NCBI GenBank assembly: GCA_963676435.2
Contig: CAXXOZ010000009.1
Location: 164,866 to 228,865 of the forward strand
Direction of reading: 5' to 3'
Source of the DNA: CAXXOZ01 sp963676435
GTDB taxonomy: Bacteria; Bacillota; Clostridia; Lachnospirales; Lachnospiraceae
Length of the DNA stretch: 64,000 nucleotides
Shown: positions 40,222 to 48,816 of the stretch, in pieces
Position numbering within the stretch: the first letter of the stretch is position 1
How the letters are laid out: each line of letters opens with the position of its first letter
Made by a program: the position numbers and the translations under genes
Notes under the pieces: generated by a model
Seen by the model: the letters and a program-made list of their open reading frames with translations, nothing else
Told to the model about the DNA's origin: nothing
Database searches by the model: none

Positions 40222-41156
40222 TGGAATTCAAACACAAGTCTGTATTATTTGAAGAATGCATAGAAAATTTAAAAATTAAAGAAGACGGAATATATGTTGA
40301 TGGCACTTTAGGTGGCGGTGGTCATTCCTATGGAATCTGTGAAAAACTGGGTAAAAATGGAAGATTAATAGGAATAGATCAAGATGAATCAGCTATAAAT
40401 GCTGCCACAAAAAGGCTTGAAAAGTTTAAAGATAAAGTAACTATTGTTAGAGACAACTACTCTAATATGAAAAAAGTGCTAGATGACTTAAATATTAAAA
40501 AGGTTGATGGAATACTACTGGATATTGGGGTTTCATCCCATCAGCTTGACACACCTGAGAGAGGTTTCTCCTATATGGAAGATGCACCACTAGACATGAG
40601 GATGGATACAAGAAGCTCATTCGATGCTGCAAAACTTGTAAATACATATTCAGTAGAAGATCTTTCAAGAGTGATAAGAAATTATGGTGAAGAAAAATTT
40701 GCATGGAACATAGCAAAAAACATAGTCAGAAAAAGAGAAGAAGAACCAATCTTAACTACAAAAGATTTGATTAATATTATTGATGTCTCAATACCTGCTA
40801 AAGCCAAGGCAGGTAAGGGGCATCCCTCCAAAAAAACATTTCAGGCAATAAGAATAGAAGTAAATAGAGAACTGGATGTTTTAAGCGATTCAATAGATGA
40901 AATGATAGAAATGTTAAATACAAATGGAAGATTATGTATTATTACATTTCATTCTCTAGAAGATAGAATAGTTAAAAATAAATTCAAGGAAAATGAAGAT
41001 CCATGCACATGTCCTAAAAACTTCCCTCAATGTGTATGTGGTAAAGAATCAAAGGGGAAAGTTATAAGCAAAAAACCAATTATACCATCAGAGGAAGAAA
41101 TACAAGACAACAAGAGATCGAAAAGTTCTAAACTACGAGTTTTTGAAAAAAAATAA
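40221..41156 (+). CDS. rsmH: 16S rRNA (cytosine1402-N4)-methyltransferase
   Basis: About 311 residues. A SAM-dependent methylase that modifies C1402 in the decoding centre. Signatures are HKSVLFEECIENL, DGTLGGGGHSYGI (SAM loop), LDIGVSSHQLDTPERGFSYMEDAPLDMRMD and ITFHSLEDRIVKNKF. The start is ATG 40221, coupled to the mraZ stop. Second gene of the dcw operon. Confidence 0.97.
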   Translation: MEFKHKSVLFEECIENLKIKEDGIYVDGTLGGGGHSYGICEKLGKNGRLIGIDQDESAINAATKRLEKFKDKVTIVRDNYSNMKKVLDDLNIKKVDGILLDIGVSSHQLDTPERGFSYMEDAPLDMRMDTRSSFDAAKLVNTYSVEDLSRVIRNYGEEKFAWNIAKNIVRKREEEPILTTKDLINIIDVSIPAKAKAGKGHPSKKTFQAIRIEVNRELDVLSDSIDEMIEMLNTNGRLCIITFHSLEDRIVKNKFKENEDPCTCPKNFPQCVCGKESKGKVISKKPIIPSEEEIQDNKRSKSSKLRVFEKK

Positions 41157-41180
41157 AAATTTGAAAAGAAGGATGCTTAG

Positions 41181-41633
41181 ATGGCAGGATACAAGGATGT
41201 AAAATTGACAGGATTCATTGACGGAAATACAGCAAGACAACTAAATAGTGCACCTGTAAGAAAACCAGAACCTATAAAGGTACCGGTTAGACAGCCTGGA
41301 AAAAGAAAGAAAAAGTCAAACGCGACTGGTTTCGTTAGCTTTTTTGTTATGGCGGTAGCGATAACTTTATTCGCTTGTATTGGATATTTAAGCTGTCAGG
41401 CAAATAATAGAAGTCTTGCATCTGATATAAAATCATTAGAAAAGGAAATTGGGACCGTTACATCAATGAATGATGCAACTGAATATGCAATATATAATAA
41501 TATGGAGTTAAATTATATAATAGAGGTTGCAACTACAGAGTTAGGAATGGTAAAATTGACAGAGAGTAATATAGAATATTATGGAAGTACCCCTAATGAA
41601 TATATTAATCAGTATAAAAACATACCAGACTAA
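41181..41633 (+). CDS. ftsL: FtsL-like cell division protein
   Basis: 150 residues with a basic, proline-rich cytoplasmic N-terminus (1-55), one membrane helix (about 56-74, FVSFFVMAVAITLFACIGY) and an extracellular coiled-coil-like segment (NRSLASDIKSLEKEIG). Sequence similarity is weak, as usual for FtsL; the call rests on topology and its position between rsmH and the class B PBP. Confidence 0.8.
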   Translation: MAGYKDVKLTGFIDGNTARQLNSAPVRKPEPIKVPVRQPGKRKKKSNATGFVSFFVMAVAITLFACIGYLSCQANNRSLASDIKSLEKEIGTVTSMNDATEYAIYNNMELNYIIEVATTELGMVKLTESNIEYYGSTPNEYINQYKNIPD

Positions 41634-41645
41634 TGAAGGAAAACC

Positions 41646-43466
41646 ATGAACAGAAAAGTAAAAAAACGAAAACTAAAGCCAATAAAGAAGATAACAAGAA
41701 AGATGAAAAGGAAGTTAATAATCGTCGTTATTATCTTCTTTCTTTTATTACTTGGATTAGTAGCACGCTTGATATATATTAATACTGAGAAAGGTGATGT
41801 TTATACTTTAGAGGTTTTAGAGCAAAGAGATTATATAAACAGCTCGCTACCTTTTAAAAGAGGAGATATATTAGATAGAAACTACAATGTACTTGCAACA
41901 AGTATAAAGGAATATTACCTAATATTAGATGCTAAGATGATGTTGGCAGACGATGAAAAATATCTTGAGCCAACACTAGAATTATTAGATGAATGTTTTG
42001 AAATAGACATAGACAAAATAGAAGATATTATTAGAGAAAAATCAACTAATCAAAATATAATATTAGAAGAATTTGAAGGTCTTGAGTATTCTCAGGTTTC
42101 TGAATTGCTTGATAAACAGTCGGATACTAGTAACTATCCAAATATCAGAGGGATATTTGTAAGAGAAAATTATACAAGGAGTTATCCAAATTCCTACCTT
42201 GCAAGTGATGTAGTAGGATTTGCAGGAGAAGAATCAGGTACTACAGGGCTTGAACTTTTTTATAATCAGTATTTAGTAGGTGAAGATGGCAGAGAGTATG
42301 GATATGTAAATGATGATAATATATATCAGACAATAATAAGGGAAGCAAGTGATGGGGATACAATTGTTACAACAATAGATTATAATGTTCAAAACATTGT
42401 AGAAAATCACATAGCTGAATATATGGAGACTACAAAGCCAAAAAATATAGGAGTTATAATAGCAGATCCAAATACTGGAGAAATAATAGCAATGGCTTCA
42501 GATAAAACATATGATTTAAACAATCCAAGAGACTTAAGCTTATATTATTCAGAAAAAGAAATTGAAGCAATGAATGATTCTGAAACGGTAGATGCTTTAA
42601 ACTCTATGTGGAGTAATTATTGTATATCATACACATATGAGCCAGGATCAACCTACAAACCATTTACCATTTCAGGAGCCTTAGAAGAAGCTAAAGTTTC
42701 AGCGGAAAATACTTATACTTGTGATGGAAAAGAGTTAGTAGGTGGCTGGACAATCAACTGTAATAAATTAAGTGGTCACGGCGAGCTTACTTTAGAGGAA
42801 GCTTTGACGTATTCTTGTAATGATGCATTGATACAAATTGCACAACAGGAAGGAAAATCAAATTTCGTAAAATATCAAAGTGCATTTGGGTTTGGAAAAT
42901 CAACAGGAATAGATTTACCTAGTGAAGAAAGCGCTCAGGGGCTGTTATTTACAGAAGAAAATATGTCAGATACCGACTTAGCAACCAATTCATTTGGACA
43001 GAATTTCAATGTTACGATGATACAAATGGTTGCGGGTTTTTCATCATTAATTAATGGAGGTGACTATTATCAGCCCCATTTATTAAAACAGGTAATTAAT
43101 TCAGAAGGAATGGTAGAAGAAAACATTGAAAAGATTTTAGTTAAAAAAACTGTAAGCGCAGAAACTTCTGAATATATAAAAGAATCATTATTGACAGTAG
43201 TAGAAGAAGGTACAGGAACCCTTGCTTCCATAGAAGGATATCAAATTGCTGGAAAAACAGGGACTGCTGAAAAACAGCCAAAAGATGAGCACAGATATTT
43301 ACTGAGCTTTATCGGCTTTGCACCTTATGATAATCCAGAACTTGTCTGCTATGTGGTTATAGATGATGCAGGAATTTCAGATAATGGAAATAGTGGGTAT
43401 GCAGCCCAATTATTTAGCGATATAATGACAGATGTTTTACCGTATATGGGTATATATCCTGAATAA
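41646..43466 (+). CDS. Class B penicillin-binding protein (FtsI/SpoVD type)
   Basis: 606 residues. One N-terminal membrane helix (about 24-46), a dimerisation domain with LPFKRGDILDRNYNVLATS, then the transpeptidase domain: Ser nucleophile in PGSTYKPF (SxxK), SCN in YSCNDAL and KTG in AGKTGTAEK. The protein ends soon after the transpeptidase domain, with no PASTA repeats. It is the septal transpeptidase partner of the FtsW encoded in the same cluster. Confidence 0.93.
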   Translation: MNRKVKKRKLKPIKKITRKMKRKLIIVVIIFFLLLLGLVARLIYINTEKGDVYTLEVLEQRDYINSSLPFKRGDILDRNYNVLATSIKEYYLILDAKMMLADDEKYLEPTLELLDECFEIDIDKIEDIIREKSTNQNIILEEFEGLEYSQVSELLDKQSDTSNYPNIRGIFVRENYTRSYPNSYLASDVVGFAGEESGTTGLELFYNQYLVGEDGREYGYVNDDNIYQTIIREASDGDTIVTTIDYNVQNIVENHIAEYMETTKPKNIGVIIADPNTGEIIAMASDKTYDLNNPRDLSLYYSEKEIEAMNDSETVDALNSMWSNYCISYTYEPGSTYKPFTISGALEEAKVSAENTYTCDGKELVGGWTINCNKLSGHGELTLEEALTYSCNDALIQIAQQEGKSNFVKYQSAFGFGKSTGIDLPSEESAQGLLFTEENMSDTDLATNSFGQNFNVTMIQMVAGFSSLINGGDYYQPHLLKQVINSEGMVEENIEKILVKKTVSAETSEYIKESLLTVVEEGTGTLASIEGYQIAGKTGTAEKQPKDEHRYLLSFIGFAPYDNPELVCYVVIDDAGISDNGNSGYAAQLFSDIMTDVLPYMGIYPE

Positions 43467-43537
43467 TATAGATTGATAAATAATTATAAAAATACTATAC
43501 TAGTAAAAGTGAAAATTTTATTATCAGGAGAGTTAAA

Positions 43538-44494
43538 ATGGAAAAGAATCTTATCATTGCATTTTTAGTATCATTTGCAATAAGCGCAATATTATGTCCG
43601 GTTTTTATACCGTTATTAAAGAAATTAAAATTTGGTCAAAATATAAGACAAGAAGGGCCGCAGGCACATTTATCAAAGGCAGGGACTCCAACAATGGGAG
43701 GAATTGTAATTCTTATAAGTATAGCAATTACAACATTGCTTTTTGTGAACGATTACAGAGAAATTTTACCAGTTCTATTTGTTTCTTTAGCTTTTGGAAT
43801 CATTGGATTTTTAGATGATTATATAAAGGTGGTTAAAAAAAGAAATTTAGGATTGCGAGCATATCAAAAATTTGGATTACAATTAATTGTTACTATAATT
43901 TTTTTCTTATATATTTTATTTTTTACAGATTTAGGAACTCAAGTTATATTACCTTTGACAATGGGAAGAGTTATTGATATTTCATGGTTATATTATCCTA
44001 TGTTTTTTATATTTGTTCTTGGTACAGTTAATGCAGTGAATTTGACTGATGGTATAGATGGACTGGCATCTGGTGTTACAATTGCTGTTGCAATTTTCTT
44101 TACAGCGGCATCTATAAAGTTTGGAAGTAACATGGAGGGTGTTTCTGTAGCGGTAATAGGAAGTCTACTTGGATTCTTAATATTTAATGTTTTTCCAGCC
44201 AGGATATTCATGGGAGATACAGGTTCTCTTGGATTAGGTGGTTTTGTTGTGGGGATTGCAGTAATGATGAAGATGCCTATATTTATTATAATAATAGGAT
44301 TTATATATTTAATTGAAGTAGTATCTGTTATAATACAGGTTTTATATTTCAAGAAAACAAAGGGTAAAAGATTCTTTAAAATGGCTCCAATTCATCATCA
44401 TTTTGAGCATAGCAGTTGGCATGAAAATAGAGTTACTGTAGTTTTTACTACTGTAACAATAATTCTTTGTTTTATTGCTTATATTACTCTATAA
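43538..44494 (+). CDS. mraY: Phospho-N-acetylmuramoyl-pentapeptide-transferase
   Basis: 318 residues, ten membrane helices. It makes lipid I from UDP-MurNAc-pentapeptide and undecaprenyl phosphate. Signatures are AGTPTMGGIVIL, FLDDYIKV (Asp pair for Mg2+), NLTDGIDGLASG, FMGDTGSLGLGG and the C-terminal APIHHHFEHSSWHENRV. GGAG precedes the ATG. Confidence 0.98.
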   Translation: MEKNLIIAFLVSFAISAILCPVFIPLLKKLKFGQNIRQEGPQAHLSKAGTPTMGGIVILISIAITTLLFVNDYREILPVLFVSLAFGIIGFLDDYIKVVKKRNLGLRAYQKFGLQLIVTIIFFLYILFFTDLGTQVILPLTMGRVIDISWLYYPMFFIFVLGTVNAVNLTDGIDGLASGVTIAVAIFFTAASIKFGSNMEGVSVAVIGSLLGFLIFNVFPARIFMGDTGSLGLGGFVVGIAVMMKMPIFIIIIGFIYLIEVVSVIIQVLYFKKTKGKRFFKMAPIHHHFEHSSWHENRVTVVFTTVTIILCFIAYITL

Positions 44495-44506
44495 ATGGAG
44501 GGAAAA

Positions 44507-45844
44507 ATGAGCTTAAAAGGTAAAAAAGTAATAGTTGCTGGATTAGGAATAAGTGGAAAAGGTGCAATAAAGCTATTAAAGAAGCTTGAGGCAGACATAT
44601 ATTTATATGATGAAAATGTAAAGTCATCTATAAATTTTGATATAAAAAATGAAAATATCTTTTTGGGAGCATTTCCATATGAAATTCTTTCGAAAATGGA
44701 TTATATAGTATTAAGCCCTGGAATATCTGTAAATGTTGATTATTCTATAAAAGCCAAACAACAGGGAGTTAAAGTTATAGGAGAATTAGAATTAGCATAT
44801 ATGTGTTCGAAGGGTAGAATAGCAGCTCTAACAGGAACAAATGGTAAAACTACTACAACTGCTTTGGTTGGAGAAATACTTAGTGATTTCTATAATCAGG
44901 TTTATGTGGTTGGTAATATAGGCAATTCATTTGCAGGAGTAGCCTTAGAGACAAAAGAAAACAGTATTATAGTAGCAGAAGTAAGTTCTTTTCAACTAGA
45001 AACTGTTGATAAATTCAAACCAGAAGTAAGTGCAGTATTAAATATTACTCCAGATCATTTAGATAGACATGGAAATATGGAAAACTATTTGTATACAAAA
45101 ATGGAAATCGCAAAAAATCAGTTGCAAAAGGAAACCTGTGTAATAAATTATGATGATGTACTACTAAGAGAAGCTTCAAAAAATTTAAAGTGTAGGGTTT
45201 TATACTTTAGTTGTAATGAAAAAATTCAAAATGGTTTATATTTAAATCAAGATAAAATTATATATAATAATCAGGGAAAAGATGAGTTGGTTTGTAAAAC
45301 AGGAGAACTTAAAATTCTAGGAAAGCATAATTATGAAAATGTTATGGCAGCTACTGGGATATGCCTAAAAATGGGTGTACCTATGGAAAAAATTAGAAAC
45401 ACAGTAAAAAAATTTAATGCAATTGAGCATAGAATAGAATATGTAGATAACAAGAATGGTGTTATTTTTTATAATGATTCAAAGGGAACAAACCCAGATG
45501 CTTCAAAAAAAGCAGTAGAAGCTATGGAAAGACCAACAGTATTGATTGCTGGGGGGTATGATAAAAAGGCTGATTTTAAAGATTGGGCAAATTCATTTGA
45601 TGAAAAAATAAAATGTCTTATCTTGTTAGGGGAAACAAAATACAAGATAGAAGAGGCTGTTAGAAAAACAGGATTTTCAAATATCATTTTAGTTGAAACA
45701 TTTGAAGAAGCATTTTTTGAAGCTCATAAAAATGCTGAAGATGGAGATGCCGTTTTATTGTCACCAGCCTGTGCAAGCTGGGGAATGTTTAAGAATTTTG
45801 AAGAAAGAGGCAATGTTTTTAAAGAAATGGTAAATAAACTATAG
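44507..45844 (+). CDS. murD: UDP-N-acetylmuramoylalanine-D-glutamate ligase
   Basis: About 445 residues. The Rossmann N-terminus is VIVAGLGISGKGA, the ATP loop is ALTGTNGKTTTTALVG, and the central domain has VSSFQLETVDKFKPEVSAVLNITPDHLDRHGNMENY. The start is ATG 44507, with GGAGGG at 44497-44502; the ATG at 44495 overlaps that site. Confidence 0.97.
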   Translation: MSLKGKKVIVAGLGISGKGAIKLLKKLEADIYLYDENVKSSINFDIKNENIFLGAFPYEILSKMDYIVLSPGISVNVDYSIKAKQQGVKVIGELELAYMCSKGRIAALTGTNGKTTTTALVGEILSDFYNQVYVVGNIGNSFAGVALETKENSIIVAEVSSFQLETVDKFKPEVSAVLNITPDHLDRHGNMENYLYTKMEIAKNQLQKETCVINYDDVLLREASKNLKCRVLYFSCNEKIQNGLYLNQDKIIYNNQGKDELVCKTGELKILGKHNYENVMAATGICLKMGVPMEKIRNTVKKFNAIEHRIEYVDNKNGVIFYNDSKGTNPDASKKAVEAMERPTVLIAGGYDKKADFKDWANSFDEKIKCLILLGETKYKIEEAVRKTGFSNIILVETFEEAFFEAHKNAEDGDAVLLSPACASWGMFKNFEERGNVFKEMVNKL

Positions 45845-45861
45845 GAAGGCAGGAGTAAGCT

Positions 45862-46950
45862 TTGAAAAAGCAAATGGATTACAGCCTTTTTGTGGCAATA
45901 ATTTTTTTGTTAACATTTGGTCTGATTATGTTATATAGTGCTAGTTATTATGAAGCACAAATGAAAAATTTACCTTCATATTATTACCTTTTAAGGCAGT
46001 TTGTTTTTGTTGTATTTGGATTTGTTGTTATGATGATTATTTCGAAAATTAATCATAGAATATGGTCAAAACTTGCTTTTATTGGTTATCTACTGTCAAT
46101 AATTTTACTTATAATTGTCGTATCGCCACTGGGACATGCTGAAGGTGGGGCGCAAAGATGGATAAGAATTGCTGGAGGAGTCAGTTTTCAGCCTGTTGAA
46201 TTTGTAAAAATAGCAGTTATTGTTTATTTGGCAAATATAATAAGCAAAATGAAAAGACCTATTGAAAAATTTTCTACTTTAATAAGTATTGGATTAAGAC
46301 TTTTACCAATATTGTTAATAGTAGTTTTTGGTACAAATAATTTAAGTTCAGCAATAATAATATTTGCGATAGCCATAGTTATGTTATTTGTTGCCAGTCC
46401 AAAATATATGCAGTTTGTTTTAATTGTTATAGTAGGAATTGTAAGTGTGGGGGCAGTTATTTTATATTCATTTAGAACTGCAAGGATTGAAGCTTGGTTA
46501 AGTCCAGAGTCTTCTGAATCAGGATATCAAGTTATCCAGGCATTATATGCAATTGGATCAGGAGGGATTTTTGGTAAAGGACTTGGGAATAGTGCCCAAA
46601 AGCTTGGCTTTGTTCCTGAAGTACAAAATGACATGATTTTTTCTATAATTTGTGAAGAGTTAGGATTGTTCGGAGCTATAGGTCTAATACTATTATTCAT
46701 ATTTATGATTTGGAGATTTTCAATTATTGCAAATAATTCTCAAGATGTTTTTGGATCATTTTTGGTGATAGGAATTATGGCTCATGTTGCTTTTCAGGTT
46801 ATTTTAAACATAGCAGTTGTAACTAATTCTATACCAAATACTGGAGTAACGTTACCTTTTATAAGTTCAGGTGGCACAGCGGCAGTGTTTCTCCTAATAG
46901 AAATGGGATTAGCGCTGGCAGTCTCAAGAGGAATGGTGCAAAATAATTAA
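45862..46950 (+). CDS. ftsW: SEDS-family peptidoglycan polymerase FtsW
   Basis: 362 residues with about ten membrane helices. Signatures are GLIMLYSASYYEA, GGAQRWIRIAGGVSFQPVEFVKIAVIVYLA, the active-site Asp region QNDMIFSIICEELGLFGA, and NTGVTLPFISSGGTA. It polymerises glycan strands with the class B PBP above. Members called SpoVE are very similar; the dcw location favours FtsW but does not exclude SpoVE. Confidence 0.93.
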   Translation: MKKQMDYSLFVAIIFLLTFGLIMLYSASYYEAQMKNLPSYYYLLRQFVFVVFGFVVMMIISKINHRIWSKLAFIGYLLSIILLIIVVSPLGHAEGGAQRWIRIAGGVSFQPVEFVKIAVIVYLANIISKMKRPIEKFSTLISIGLRLLPILLIVVFGTNNLSSAIIIFAIAIVMLFVASPKYMQFVLIVIVGIVSVGAVILYSFRTARIEAWLSPESSESGYQVIQALYAIGSGGIFGKGLGNSAQKLGFVPEVQNDMIFSIICEELGLFGAIGLILLFIFMIWRFSIIANNSQDVFGSFLVIGIMAHVAFQVILNIAVVTNSIPNTGVTLPFISSGGTAAVFLLIEMGLALAVSRGMVQNN

Positions 46951-46961
46951 CAGGTGATGAT

Positions 46962-47510
46962 ATGAGAAGAAAAAACAAAAAGAAATATGTGCTATTTTTT
47001 ATAATAATTCTAATTATTGCAGGTGTTGCAGGTTTTTTATATTATTATTCAATTAATAAAGACAATTGGGAAAAAGCTGTAAGAGATCCAATAGCCTATA
47101 TGGAATATTTAGGCTCTTATATGGTATTTGATGAGGAGGGTTATGTAATAGAAAGTTTAAGTACACCTCCAAAAGATATTCCCTTAGTTATGGGATTGGA
47201 TTTTGATTATGTAGTTGTAGCTGAAATGCTTCCGATTGAAGATAATAAACATTTTGAGTTATGTATAGATATTTCTAATGCATTATCAGATGCAGATGTA
47301 GATATTAATAGGATTGAACTTGATGGAAATGATGAAATAGTGCTATATATAGGTGGTGTTACAGTAGAGCTGGGTACTAGAAAAGACCTAGAAAATAAGC
47401 TGATTCACCTAAAGAGAGTGGCAGATAACTTGAAAAATTACTCAGCAGGCAATTTAGATATGAAAGAATATAATGAAAATGGTGAGTATATTTTCACAAC
47501 AAAAAATTAA
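46962..47510 (+). CDS. ftsQ: FtsQ/DivIB-like cell division protein (short)
   Basis: 182 residues, shorter than typical FtsQ/DivIB. A basic N-terminus and one membrane helix (about 6-26) are followed by an extracellular domain. DPIAYMEYLGSYMVFDEEGYVIESLSTPPKDIPLVMGLDF matches the FtsQ beta-domain (the xxxVDxxGxVl-type strand and the conserved xxLPxixG region). A complete POTRA domain is not evident. Position before ftsZ supports the call. Confidence 0.8.
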   Translation: MRRKNKKKYVLFFIIILIIAGVAGFLYYYSINKDNWEKAVRDPIAYMEYLGSYMVFDEEGYVIESLSTPPKDIPLVMGLDFDYVVVAEMLPIEDNKHFELCIDISNALSDADVDINRIELDGNDEIVLYIGGVTVELGTRKDLENKLIHLKRVADNLKNYSAGNLDMKEYNENGEYIFTTKN

Positions 47511-47528
47511 AAAAATACAAAATATTAG

Positions 47529-47557
47529 TTGATATTTTTCATGTTTAAAGATATTAT
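47529..47557 (+). promoter_or_regulatory. Internal promoter of ftsZ
   Basis: TTGATA, 17 bp, TATTAT; allows ftsZ expression apart from the operon. Confidence 0.55.
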
Positions 47558-47606
47558 ATAAATAGTGTATCTTGTATTTTTATATACGATGAAGGAGGAA
47601 CTACCA

Positions 47607-48776
47607 TTGTTGGAGATAAAGACAAATGAAGCTGAAACAGCGGCAAAAATAGTAGTAGTCGGAGTAGGCGGGGCAGGAAATAATGCCGTTAATAGAATGA
47701 TAGATGAAAATATTTTTGGTGTAGAGTTTTTTGGCGTAAATACAGATAAGCAGGCACTAAAACTATGCAAAGCTCCAACAATATTGCAGATTGGAGAAAA
47801 GCTTACTAAAGGATTAGGTGCAGGAGCTCAGCCTGAAATCGGTGAAAAGGCAGCTGAAGAAAATGTAGAAGAAATATCACAGATTTTAAAAGGCGCAGAT
47901 ATGGTCTTTGTAACATGTGGTATGGGAGGTGGCACAGGAACTGGTGCAGCCCCTGTTATTGCTAAGATTGCTAAGGATTTAGGTGTTCTTACTGTTGGAG
48001 TTGTGACTAAGCCATTTAGATTTGAAGCAAAAACAAGAATGAATAATGCGATGAGCGGTATTGACAAGTTAAAAGAAAGCGTTGATACTCTGATTGTTAT
48101 ACCAAATGATAAATTATTAGAAATTGTTGATAGAAGAACTACTATGCCTGAAGCACTTAAAAAAGCTGATGAGGTATTACAACAGGCAGTTCAGGGAATT
48201 ACAGATTTAATTAATGTACCTGCATTAATTAACTTGGACTTTGCAGATGTTCAGACAGTTATGACAGATAAAGGTGTTGCTCATATAGGTATTGGAGCGG
48301 CAAAAGGTGATGAAAAGGCTAGTGAAGCAGTTCAGCATGCTGTTACAAGTCCGTTGTTAGAAACTAGTATTGAAGGCGCAACACATGTTATTATAAACAT
48401 TTCAGGTGATATTGCTCTTATGGAGGCAAATGAGGCAGCAAGTTATGTTCAGGACTTAGCTGGTGATAAGGCAAATATTATATTTGGTGCTAGATATGAT
48501 GATACCTATCCAGATGAATGTACTATCACAGTTATTGCGACTGGTTTAGAAGGACCTAAAGCTGGGATATCATTTAGTGGATTTAATACAGCACAACCTA
48601 TACAAAGAATTAAAAAGACAGATGCTTCTATGAAATTGGGGCAGGGTACTTCAAAAGATTTAACTGGGCTAAAAAGCAAAGTAAATGTTGATTTAGGACC
48701 AATAAAAGAACCAAAAACTTCAGTTGAAGAAAAAGAAATTAAAATTCCAGAGTTTCTAAAAAGAGAAAGAAAGTAA
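47607..48776 (+). CDS. ftsZ: Cell division GTPase FtsZ
   Basis: About 389 residues. It polymerises into the Z ring. GTPase motifs are VGVGGAGNNAVNRM, the tubulin signature GGGTGTGAAPV and the T7 loop region NLDFADVQTVM. A variable linker ends in the conserved tail IPEFLKRERK, which binds SepF or FtsA. The start is TTG 47607, giving the expected MLEIKTNE, with AGGAGGAA six bases before; the frame open from 47565 begins before the ribosome site. No ftsA is nearby. The gene ends at a bidirectional terminator now duplicated by IS1182 copy 2. Confidence 0.98.
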   Translation: MLEIKTNEAETAAKIVVVGVGGAGNNAVNRMIDENIFGVEFFGVNTDKQALKLCKAPTILQIGEKLTKGLGAGAQPEIGEKAAEENVEEISQILKGADMVFVTCGMGGGTGTGAAPVIAKIAKDLGVLTVGVVTKPFRFEAKTRMNNAMSGIDKLKESVDTLIVIPNDKLLEIVDRRTTMPEALKKADEVLQQAVQGITDLINVPALINLDFADVQTVMTDKGVAHIGIGAAKGDEKASEAVQHAVTSPLLETSIEGATHVIINISGDIALMEANEAASYVQDLAGDKANIIFGARYDDTYPDECTITVIATGLEGPKAGISFSGFNTAQPIQRIKKTDASMKLGQGTSKDLTGLKSKVNVDLGPIKEPKTSVEEKEIKIPEFLKRERK

Positions 48777-48792
48777 TTAATGAAAATATTTA

Positions 48793-48816
48793 AGGTACTG
48801 CTATTTAGCAGTACCT
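48793..48816. repeat. Left copy of a 24-bp duplicated terminator hairpin (IS1182 copy 2)
   Basis: Dyad AGGTACTGC-TATTTA-GCAGTACCT, identical to 50444-50467. It was the terminator shared by ftsZ and the convergent yqeG. Confidence 0.92.
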
